Origin: Azophilus sp965220835 | GTDB taxonomy: Bacteria; Pseudomonadota; Gammaproteobacteria; Pseudomonadales; Azotimanducaceae | Assembly (NCBI GenBank): GCA_965220835.1 | Contig: OZ244842.1 | Span: 2,294,001-2,358,000 of the forward strand | Direction of reading: 5' to 3' | DNA: 64,000 nt | In this document: piece by piece, positions 25,994 to 33,202 of the stretch | How the letters are laid out: each line of letters starts with the position of its first letter | Position numbering within the stretch: position 1 is the stretch's first letter | Translations under genes and position numbers: made by a program | The notes under the pieces: model-generated | The model's database searches: none | What the model was told of the DNA's origin: nothing | The model's input: only the letters and a program-made list of their open reading frames with translations

Positions 25994-27178
25994 TCAGCCA
26001 TTGACAATCACGCCTGCCTTGGCAAGCGCTTGGACTTCTGCATCTGTGTGACCGAGCTGCCTGAGAATCTCCTGGGAGTGCTGGCCGAGTTGCGGTGCTG
26101 GGCGGCTGATTTCGCTTGGGGACTTGTCGAATTGCGCAGCCGGACGGGCTTGGCGCACTTCGCCAAATCCGTCATGGTCGGTGCGTTCGATGGAGCCGCT
26201 GGCGACGATTTGCTCGTCGCTCAGAAGTTCCGTTCGTCTCAGGAGTGGCGCATTGGGGACGTCCTGCGCATTCAAACGGGCCAGGATTTCCTTTGTCGGC
26301 CACTTCGCGATTTCCTTGAGCGTGATGTCCTTGCGCTCTTGGGCATGCTTGACTCGGGCGCCCGCACTCGCGAAGCGCTCATCTTCAATGAGATCCTCGC
26401 GAGCCAGAGCCCGGCACATGCCTGCCCATTCCTTATCCGAAATCACCCCGGCGGTGATGAATCCATCCTGGGTTGGGTAGATGAGATCCATGGTTCCCGA
26501 AGTGGATGCGGAGTCAAACTCCGCATCGGCATAGGTGATTCCGCCCATGCCTTCCGGCCAGAGGAACGCGAGCATGGCGTCCAACATGGAGAGCTTGATG
26601 TGCTGACCTTCGCCCGTGCGCTCACGGTGGTAGAGAGCGCTGGAAATCGCTTGCGCCGCAGTCAAGGCCGCAACTTTGTCGGCAATGATGACGCGGAACA
26701 TCTCGGGATCCCGCGTTTGACGATTGGCTTGAATGTCCGTGGCTCCTGACAATGCTTGGATCACCGGGTCATACACCCGCTGGCCCGAATAGGGGCCGGA
26801 GTCGCCAAAACCGCTGATGGAGAGATAGATGATGCGGTCATTCCTGGCCCGCACCGCTTCCTCACCAAAACCCATGCGGTCCATCGCGCCGGGACGAAAG
26901 TTCTGCAGCAGAACGTCCGCTTCCGCAATGAGTTGCCACAGAATCCCCTGACCGGCTTCACTTTTCAGATCCAACGCGATGGACTGCTTGCCTCGGTTGC
27001 ACGAGAAGAAGGTGGGCGGCAAGCCGTTGCGCGGAGGGCCCAGGAAGCGCATTTGCTCGCCATGCAACGGTTCGACCTTGATGACGCCAGCACCTTGATC
27101 GGCGAGCATCGCCGCCGCCACCGGGCCAGAGACCATGCTGGTGAGATCGATGACCTTGACGCCTTGTAACGGTCCCAT
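25994..27178 (-). CDS. CaiB/BaiF family III CoA-transferase
   Basis: A 394-residue class III CoA-transferase. 'GVKVIDLTSMVSGPVAAAMLADQGAGVIKVEP' (in two parts of the N-terminus) and 'NRGKQSIALDLKSEAG' are the family's opening, and 'SMLDAMLAFLW' contains the catalytic-Asp region. The enzyme moves CoA between carboxylic acids. GGAGG lies 8 bases before the ATG at 27178. It lies 11 bases downstream of the GST gene on the same strand, under the divergent LysR regulator. Confidence 0.88.
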   Translation of the reverse strand: MGPLQGVKVIDLTSMVSGPVAAAMLADQGAGVIKVEPLHGEQMRFLGPPRNGLPPTFFSCNRGKQSIALDLKSEAGQGILWQLIAEADVLLQNFRPGAMDRMGFGEEAVRARNDRIIYLSISGFGDSGPYSGQRVYDPVIQALSGATDIQANRQTRDPEMFRVIIADKVAALTAAQAISSALYHRERTGEGQHIKLSMLDAMLAFLWPEGMGGITYADAEFDSASTSGTMDLIYPTQDGFITAGVISDKEWAGMCRALAREDLIEDERFASAGARVKHAQERKDITLKEIAKWPTKEILARLNAQDVPNAPLLRRTELLSDEQIVASGSIERTDHDGFGEVRQARPAAQFDKSPSEISRPAPQLGQHSQEILRQLGHTDAEVQALAKAGVIVNG

Positions 27179-27189
27179 GACCAACCCTC

Positions 27190-27834
27190 CTACAAAAGTC
27201 CTGAGTAATTCGCGGTGAACGCCCTTTGATAGCTTGCCCTTCGGCTTAGAGCTTCCCGATACCGCGTCAGCGGCCGAGGCAGATCAAGACCGTAGTGCGC
27301 CGCCCAGTCCAGGCAGGACACCAAGATGATGTCTGCCAAGCCGAAACGACCATCAAGCACATATTCCCGGTCTTCGAGGTGATCCGCAATCAGGTTGAGG
27401 TGCCTTGTGGCGTAGGCCTTGGCGGATGCAATCGCTTGCGGCGCCTCGCCAAAGATTGCCTTCAAGTCTCCGTGACGGCGCATGACATAGAGACTGGTCT
27501 CGTCCAGCTCCCCATAGACATAGCAGACCCATTCGTCTTCCTTGGCACGCGCTTCGAGGCCATTGGCTGCGGACAACGTCGACTCATCACCGTAACGCTC
27601 AATCAGGTAGCGGCTGATGGCCACGCTCTCAGAGAGCCGCACACTGCCATCAACGAAATAAGGCACCTTCTGCTTGGGGTTCAGGCGCGTGTAGTCAGCG
27701 GTTTGGGTCTCGCCGGTTCTTGGGCCGATGGCTCGATGCTCATAGTCAAGGCCCAATTCCTCCGCGACCCAGAGGGGCCGAAAGGTGCGTGGGGTGCCGG
27801 CTCCCCAGAGCGTGATTGAAGGGCGGCTATTCAT
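27190..27834 (-). CDS. Glutathione S-transferase
   Basis: A 214-residue soluble GST. The N-terminal thioredoxin-like domain has 'TLWGAGTPRTFRPLWVAEEL' and the glutathione-gamma-glutamyl motif 'RLSESVAISRYL', with the cis-proline in 'KQKVPYF'. The C-terminal helical domain includes 'YVLDGRFGLADIIL'. It is the first gene of a unit with the CoA-transferase and SDR, divergent from a LysR regulator, which suggests an inducible pathway with glutathione-dependent opening or isomerisation of a substrate. Confidence 0.88.
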   Translation of the reverse strand: MNSRPSITLWGAGTPRTFRPLWVAEELGLDYEHRAIGPRTGETQTADYTRLNPKQKVPYFVDGSVRLSESVAISRYLIERYGDESTLSAANGLEARAKEDEWVCYVYGELDETSLYVMRRHGDLKAIFGEAPQAIASAKAYATRHLNLIADHLEDREYVLDGRFGLADIILVSCLDWAAHYGLDLPRPLTRYREALSRRASYQRAFTANYSGLL

Positions 27835-27919
27835 GGGCTCCTCTTCCGACTGCTTGTGACAGCATCAATTCCACGGTTTGCGACGACTTGGAAGAGGAAG
27901 GTAAACGTCATTCAGTGAG

Positions 27920-27938
27920 AAATAAAATGAATTTATTT
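27920..27938. promoter_or_regulatory. AT-rich palindrome, possible LysR operator
   Basis: AAATAAA (27920-27926) and TTTATTT (27932-27938) form a perfect inverted repeat around ATGAA, in the divergent region between the GST unit and the LysR gene. LysR regulators bind T-N11-A type palindromes in such positions. The AT-rich bases stand out in this genome. Confidence 0.4.
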
Positions 27939-28101
27939 GCGTGTAGATGTAAAATTATCGAATAGCTTGATCGCCATTTCGTCTGGGACTTGCGCCGAAT
28001 CCGCCTAGCGCCAACTGACCTTTCGGCGGAGTCCGGTTAAGCAACCCCCGACTTTTTCGGCTCAGCGGCAACGCGCTCAAAGCACAGGATTCCCGACCAA
28101 A

Positions 28102-28992
28102 ATGATCGACATATCCGAATTCCACATGGTGGAGACCATCAACGCCACCGGCAGCCTCACCAAGGCGGCCGGCGCGCTATTCGTTTCGCAACCCACCCTC
28201 AGCAAGAGGCTCGCCCGCTTGGAGGAGCGACTCGGTGCGAAGCTCTTCCATCGAGCGCCCACGGGCCTGAAGCCGACGACTATCGCCAACTACTTGATTG
28301 ACAGCGCAAGCCCCATCAAGGCGCGGGTTTCAAGTATCGAGCGCCAAGTGGAGCGCATTCTGGCCCACGAAGAGGGCGAGGTGCGCATTGGCGTCGGCCC
28401 CATCATCGAGCAAGTGCTGCTGCCCGAAGTGCTGATAAGGCTCACCGAGCAGACCGGAACCGTCCGGTTTTCAGTGCTCACGGACAAGGCAACGGTGTTG
28501 ATCGATCAACTTCTGTCCGGCCATTTGGATGTCATTGCCGGCCCGTTCGGTGGACCGGAGTCCTATCTGGCCGATGAGGGAATTTCGTCAATTGACCTGA
28601 TTCAGGAACGAACCATCAACGTCGCTAGGGCCGGCCACCCCATCTTTGGCGATGGTGGTGGCGAATTCTCTTCGTACGCCTACGCCGCACCGCCGTTGCA
28701 AGGCTCGATGCAGTCAAGGGCCCCGCACGGGCTCGGTCGGCGGCGGTTGTCCTGCGACAACTACACGCTGCTAAAGGCGGTGGCATTGGCCACGGACACC
28801 ATCTGTGGCGGTCCAAAGGAGATTTTCAGGGCGGAACTGGAAAGCGGTGCGATGCGTGAGATTCCGAACACGCCATCGCTTGAGTGGCGAAGCGCCTGCC
28901 TTTTTCGAACTGAAGCCTTGGAGACTCCGCTGGTTCGGCTGTTCGTGGATGTGCTGCTGGAGTGCCGCGACCGCTACCTCAAGGCTCACTGA
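28102..28992 (+). CDS. LysR-family transcriptional regulator
   Basis: A 296-residue regulator. The N-terminal helix-turn-helix is 'TGSLTKAAGALFVSQPTLSKRLARLEE', then the linker helix and an effector-binding domain from about residue 90 ('EGEVRIGVGP'). It is divergent from the GST/CoA-transferase/SDR unit, the usual position for the regulator of that unit. Its stop overlaps the end of the convergent AraC gene by 14 bases. The effector is unknown. Confidence 0.9.
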   Translation: MIDISEFHMVETINATGSLTKAAGALFVSQPTLSKRLARLEERLGAKLFHRAPTGLKPTTIANYLIDSASPIKARVSSIERQVERILAHEEGEVRIGVGPIIEQVLLPEVLIRLTEQTGTVRFSVLTDKATVLIDQLLSGHLDVIAGPFGGPESYLADEGISSIDLIQERTINVARAGHPIFGDGGGEFSSYAYAAPPLQGSMQSRAPHGLGRRRLSCDNYTLLKAVALATDTICGGPKEIFRAELESGAMREIPNTPSLEWRSACLFRTEALETPLVRLFVDVLLECRDRYLKAH

Positions 28993-30124
28993 TCGCACCG
29001 CCAAGGACGTCCATGCTCGCATGCCGATACGACGAGGGTGCTCTGCCGGTCCAGCGCTTGAACGCCTTCCTGAAGTTCGATGCGTCCCGATAACCGCAGC
29101 GCGCGCCGATTTCCTCCACCGGTATGTCCGTGTTCCTCAAGTACTCCAGTGCCAAGCTGAGCCGAAGCCGGTCCAACAGGGCTTGGAAGCTGATGCCCTC
29201 GTCCTGCAGCCGGCGGTAAAGGGTTCGCACCGACATGTTCAACGAGCGCGCAACCCAAGGCGCCCGCACCCGGGAGGTTGCAAGATTCCCGACGCAAGCC
29301 CGCATGACGTCACGCTGCAGCGCGCTCGCTCCTCCGCTGCGATCGACGAGGTGGGCACAGTAGCGTTCGCAAAGCGCCGCCGCATCGGGGTCTGCGGAAA
29401 CGCAACGTTCCGACAGAACGTTGGCATCAAAGTGCCACTCCATCCTGCCGCTGCCGAAACTCACGGGACAGCGGAATACCTGCTGATACAGCCTTGCATG
29501 GGATGGTGCCGGATAGGGAAAGGCCATGCGCAGCGTCGGGAACCGTCGACCGAGGACCAGCGAGAAGAGTTTTGATTGCGAACTGCGCCAGTATTCCGCA
29601 ACAAAGGGCAAGACCATGCCGAGCGAATCCGGATCATGGGAACGCCAGACGCCCACATCGCCTTCAACCTCAAGGGTTATCTTGAACATCGCCCCCGACA
29701 GGCTGAAGAAGTCACGACCCACACGCCACGCATCGGCGAGCGTTTCGCTGCTCGCCAATGCGTATCCGTAGGCACCATAGTTGCTTATCTGTTGACGCTG
29801 GCCCGCACGCAGCGCCGTTTCCGAATCAATGGCCAGCTCTTGGGCCGCCCGAAAGAGCGCAGCCCTTTCGTGAAAGCCCATGTCCCCTTCCAAGCTGCCA
29901 AGGCCGGACAGATTCAGCACAGCCTGCTGGGAGACCCCTTGCCTTTCCAGATCCTCGAACAATGCCGCAAATCCGTAGCGTAGCGGAGATGTCAGCTCCA
30001 GCTGCTTGAACGATGACGTCGTCAACCAACTTCCCAAGAAATTGAGGAGAAACCCCACTGGCTGGCCAATTGGCCAGCGGCGGGCGTAGTTGGCGCACGC
30101 TTGAGGGTGCTGGCACAAAATCAC
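28979..30124 (-). CDS. AraC-family transcriptional regulator (Arabinose_bd/OruR-like)
   Basis: A protein of up to 381 residues. An N-terminal effector domain of the ArgR/OruR-type (from 'LTSPLRYGFAALFEDLERQG') precedes two C-terminal helix-turn-helix motifs, 'RVRAPWVARSLNMSVRTLYR' and 'IPVEEIGARCGYRDASNFRK', ending with the typical 'FKRWTGRAPSSYR'. The ATG at 30124 overlaps one arm of a direct repeat that may be its own binding site; a TTG about 33 codons downstream may be the true start. Divergent from the TauD-type dioxygenase, its likely target. Confidence 0.87.
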   Translation of the reverse strand: MILCQHPQACANYARRWPIGQPVGFLLNFLGSWLTTSSFKQLELTSPLRYGFAALFEDLERQGVSQQAVLNLSGLGSLEGDMGFHERAALFRAAQELAIDSETALRAGQRQQISNYGAYGYALASSETLADAWRVGRDFFSLSGAMFKITLEVEGDVGVWRSHDPDSLGMVLPFVAEYWRSSQSKLFSLVLGRRFPTLRMAFPYPAPSHARLYQQVFRCPVSFGSGRMEWHFDANVLSERCVSADPDAAALCERYCAHLVDRSGGASALQRDVMRACVGNLATSRVRAPWVARSLNMSVRTLYRRLQDEGISFQALLDRLRLSLALEYLRNTDIPVEEIGARCGYRDASNFRKAFKRWTGRAPSSYRHASMDVLGGAISEP

Positions 30125-30146
30125 TTCATTCTTGGCACAATATCAC
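30111..30146. promoter_or_regulatory. 14-bp direct repeat, possible AraC-type operator
   Basis: TGGCACAAAATCAC (30111-30124) and TGGCACAATATCAC (30133-30146) differ at one base and are 22 bp apart, two helical turns. This fits the tandem half-sites bound by AraC-family proteins. They lie between the AraC gene and the dioxygenase gene. Confidence 0.5.
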
Positions 30147-30203
30147 CTTGCCAGACGCATCGCCAAGCCCAAAATGCGCACAAGCCCACCAAGGAGCCGG
30201 ACA

Positions 30204-31043
30204 ATGAGCACAATCGACGTAAGGCCCAGCGGCCAAGCCTGTGGCGCTGAAATCACTGGGATTGACCTGCGCGCGCCCCTTGAAGCGCATGTTGTTCGAG
30301 AGATTCGGGCCGCCTGGCTTCAGCACCATGTGGTCTCCTTTCCCAACCAAGCCATCACCGATGATGATCTCGAACGCTTCGCGCTCTACTTTGGCGACTT
30401 TGGCGACGATGGCTTCTTCGCGCCCATTGAAGGCCGGGAGCACATCGCAGCCATTGTCCGCGAAGCGGAGGACACGAGCCCGCTCTTCGCGGACGTGTGG
30501 CACTCCGATTGGAGCTACCAGAAATCTCCGCCTTCGGCGACGGTTTTGTACGGCGTTGACATTCCTCCCGTTGGGGGCCACACCCTGTTCGCCAATCAGC
30601 ACCTCGCCTTGTCGGAAATGCCAAGCCATCTGCGAGCCAAGTTTGAGGGCAAGACGGCCATTCACTCGGCGAAGCTGGGTTATGCGCCCAACACCGGCGC
30701 TTATGCCACCAAGCAGGGCATGGGCAGCATGAACATTCGGCCATCGGAGGAGGCCTACAAGCGCCAACCGCATCCGCTGTTCAGGAACCACCCGGAGACC
30801 GGGCAACCGGGGATATTCAGCGCCCCCTTTGCCTACATATTGGGATTCGAAGGCATGTCTGACTCGGAGGCTATGCCGCTATTGCAGGAACTTCTCGCTT
30901 GGCAAACCCAGGAAAGGTTCATCTACCGGCACAAATGGGAAAACAACATGTTGGTCATGTGGGACAACCGCAGCGTCCTGCACCGTGCCACCGCAGGCTA
31001 TGAAGGACATCGCCGTGAACTGCACCGGATCACGATTGGCTAA
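30204..31043 (+). CDS. TauD/TfdA-family Fe(II)/2-oxoglutarate dioxygenase
   Basis: A 279-residue dioxygenase. 'WHSDWSY' gives the HxD of the iron-binding triad, 'VLHRAT' the distal His and 'HRRELHRITIG' the Arg that binds 2-oxoglutarate. 'HHVVSFPNQ' is the N-terminal family motif. Members hydroxylate taurine, 2,4-D and other compounds; the sequence does not single out a substrate. The ATG at 30204 has AAGGAG upstream; an earlier start at 30132 would run through the probable operator. Confidence 0.9.
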   Translation: MSTIDVRPSGQACGAEITGIDLRAPLEAHVVREIRAAWLQHHVVSFPNQAITDDDLERFALYFGDFGDDGFFAPIEGREHIAAIVREAEDTSPLFADVWHSDWSYQKSPPSATVLYGVDIPPVGGHTLFANQHLALSEMPSHLRAKFEGKTAIHSAKLGYAPNTGAYATKQGMGSMNIRPSEEAYKRQPHPLFRNHPETGQPGIFSAPFAYILGFEGMSDSEAMPLLQELLAWQTQERFIYRHKWENNMLVMWDNRSVLHRATAGYEGHRRELHRITIG

Positions 31044-31120
31044 CGGTGACCCACCCATCGAGCAGCCGGAGTCCCAGAATCACTACCACTAGGCCGCAGC
31101 CACTAGGGACGCTACTCCAC

Positions 31121-31238
31121 CTAACGCGCACAGCACTTTAGTGCAAGCGAAAGTGCCAACGCGGCGCTCTGGCTGGGCTTTCGCGTTAGCAGAGCCGCCA
31201 AAACGGCCGTCACGCCAAGCTTTGCGACTAGCGAAGCT
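31121..31238. repeat. Cluster of short palindromes
   Basis: Several perfect or near-perfect hairpins are packed here: CTAACGCG/CGCGTTAG (31121-31128, 31182-31189), GCACT/AGTGC (31133-31144), GCGAAAG/CTTTCGC (31147-31153, 31178-31184) and an 8-base one (31218-31225, 31231-31238). The composition resembles the arrays at 12253 and 51596. It lies downstream of both the dioxygenase and the convergent membrane protein gene. Confidence 0.65.
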
Positions 31239-31677
31239 GCCAACCCAGAATCGACCCGCCCATCAGAACAGCGACGTAGTAGATCAGCGTCCACAGCAAC
31301 ACGCCGGCAATCATCCAAATGGCCAGCTTTCGGGCCGGCGCCCCAAGAACCACGGCCCCAATGGCAGTGAGCGCGTGCCCGAGAATGAGCGGCGCAAGCA
31401 GCCCAACGCCCGCTGCCCCATACCGAACCATGAACCGCTCCGTGCGCCGGAAGACCAAGCTGTCCATGCCATAACGCCTCACCACCCAACGCCGAATCGG
31501 CCTAGACAGGTAGATGAAGAAGAGGCTGCCCAGTGAACCCGCAACGCCGATGACCAAGAAGGCGGCATCGACGGAACCGTCCATGACCAATACTATCGGC
31601 AATGGCAAGCTGATCTCGATGAAAGCCAGAAGAAAGATGCTAACGAGTAACACAAAAAACCTACGGCGCGATTCCAA
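31228..31677 (-). CDS. Small multidrug export (PF06695-type) membrane protein
   Basis: A 149-residue protein with four hydrophobic segments. 'VMDGSVDAAFLVIGVAGSLG' and 'ERFMVRYGAAGVGLLAPLILG' with 'IGAVVLGAPARKLAIWM' resemble the Sm_multidrug_ex family, membrane proteins of unproven transport role. The reading frame opens at a TTG (31677) that lies inside the end of the restriction endonuclease gene; a GTG at 31653 is an alternative. Transport of a drug is only a family name. Confidence 0.65.
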   Translation of the reverse strand: MESRRRFFVLLVSIFLLAFIEISLPLPIVLVMDGSVDAAFLVIGVAGSLGSLFFIYLSRPIRRWVVRRYGMDSLVFRRTERFMVRYGAAGVGLLAPLILGHALTAIGAVVLGAPARKLAIWMIAGVLLWTLIYYVAVLMGGSILGWQLR

Positions 31678-32272
31678 TCAACAACAGTGGAACGGCCGGC
31701 ACTCCTCTACCTTGGCGAATCAGGTTCAACAGATCTCGCTCAAAGTAGGGGACGCCGGAAGACATGTCCTTTTCCAGTTCCTTCATCGGAAGAATTTCGA
31801 TGCCAACGTCAATAATGTCCGAAACGTAGAAGCTCAAGTGCTTGACGAAGAGGTCATGCGCCACGAAGGCATACTTTCCGAACTGAACTTCCACGGAAAT
31901 GCGGTCCTTCACAAAGTCCGTTTGGTTGTATGACCCGATCGGTTCGTGACCTGCGGATTCAATCGCCCTTTTCTGATCCTCGGGTGGCAATCCGTAAACT
32001 CCGCGAAGAAGCTTGTCGTCCGCGGTGACCCAAAAGGCGTTGCGCCGCTCCGACCACCCCAAGGCCTCAAGCCCGGACTTGAACGCCTTGTTCATTTCTG
32101 TCGGAGAAAACAACATTTTCCCAGGCATGGTTTTCTCCTTCGACACTTTGGTTCTGCAAGCTTCAGCATCGATGCAAGAGATCACATCCTGGACTTCCTC
32201 CCACAGAGCCTTGTGATGAACCAGCAGGTACTCCTCACCATTCAAATGCGAGTACTTCGCCTTTACCCGCAT
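31661..32272 (-). CDS. BglII/BstYI-type restriction endonuclease
   Basis: A 203-residue protein. The catalytic pattern of BglII, D-x8-E-x-Q (Asp84, Glu93, Gln95 there), is found as 'TDFVKDRISVEVQFGK' with Asp119, Glu128 and Gln130. BglII cuts AGATCT and BstYI RGATCY, so a GATC-centred site is likely. The ATG overlaps the methyltransferase stop (TGATG). AGATCT sites occur in this window (for example at 1534), so the host DNA would need the methylase. Base composition is lower in GC than the neighbours. Confidence 0.8.
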   Translation of the reverse strand: MRVKAKYSHLNGEEYLLVHHKALWEEVQDVISCIDAEACRTKVSKEKTMPGKMLFSPTEMNKAFKSGLEALGWSERRNAFWVTADDKLLRGVYGLPPEDQKRAIESAGHEPIGSYNQTDFVKDRISVEVQFGKYAFVAHDLFVKHLSFYVSDIIDVGIEILPMKELEKDMSSGVPYFERDLLNLIRQGRGVPAVPLLLIGIAP

Positions 32273-33192
32273 CAATGCCCACCTTTGGGCAGGCTGGGGT
32301 CATAGACCGGCTTGTTCATGGGACGAGTGCGCAAGGTACCAGCGCTCAGTTTGCGGACCCGGTCTCTGGCGATTTCCACGTACTCCGGGATCAAGTCGCA
32401 ACCCCAAGCGGTTCGGCCGTGCTTGAGCGCAGCGATGATCGATGAACCGACGCCCATATAGGGATCGAATACGGCGTCCTCTGCCTCGGTCATGGCGAGC
32501 ACCAAGCGCTCCACCAATTCCACCGGGAACTGGCAGGGATGATCGGTCTTTTCCGGGTGGTTGTTCTTGACATTGGGGAAGGTCCAGACATCGCTGGGAT
32601 TTTTGCCCTTGGGGTTGCCCGATAGCTTGCCGATGTTCGGACCCTTGAAGTGCCGCTTGCCCGGGTACTTCGCGGGCACACGGATAGCGTCCAGATTCCA
32701 AGTGTAATCCTCACTCAGCGTCCACCAGTTGATGGTCTCATAGCGCCCCGACAAACGCTTGGCGCAGTGCAGGCCGTGGCCAAAGTGCCAGACAATTCTG
32801 TTGCGCAGCTTGAGGCCGAGCTCCGCGAAAACCGGATAGAGCACGACGTCCAGAGGAACGATCTCACCCTGCTTGACATAGTTGCCCACCTGCCAGCAGA
32901 TGGAGCCTCGCGGATGCAGCAGGCGGGCGCATTCGGCAATGACCCGCTTCTGGCCTTCAAGCCAAGCATTCAAGGAAGTCTTGGACTCGTAGTCCTTGCC
33001 GATGTTGTAGGGCGGCGAAGTAACGATCAGCTTGAACTGGCCATCAGGCAGAGCTCCCATGAAGGCAAGGTTGTCCTGGCAGGCAAGGGTTGCCGAATCG
33101 CCCATTGTCGAATCGCTCGGCGGGCGGGCGTCAGCCTCCGGAAAGGAAGCGGACGGCTCCGAATCCTCATCGACAAAGAGGGGTATCTGCAT
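32272..33192 (-). CDS. Beta-class DNA methyltransferase (N4-cytosine or N6-adenine)
   Basis: A 306-residue DNA methyltransferase. Motif IV 'TSPPYNIG' comes before motif I 'FDPYMGVGSS', the beta-class order. SPPY is most common in N4-cytosine enzymes, as in M.BglII, which agrees with the neighbouring BglII-type endonuclease. 'HPCQFPVELVERLV' precedes motif I as usual. The pair forms a type II restriction-modification unit, with methylase first and endonuclease overlapping its stop. Confidence 0.9.
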   Translation of the reverse strand: MQIPLFVDEDSEPSASFPEADARPPSDSTMGDSATLACQDNLAFMGALPDGQFKLIVTSPPYNIGKDYESKTSLNAWLEGQKRVIAECARLLHPRGSICWQVGNYVKQGEIVPLDVVLYPVFAELGLKLRNRIVWHFGHGLHCAKRLSGRYETINWWTLSEDYTWNLDAIRVPAKYPGKRHFKGPNIGKLSGNPKGKNPSDVWTFPNVKNNHPEKTDHPCQFPVELVERLVLAMTEAEDAVFDPYMGVGSSIIAALKHGRTAWGCDLIPEYVEIARDRVRKLSAGTLRTRPMNKPVYDPSLPKGGH

Positions 33193-33202
33193 GGGTCTGC
33201 CG

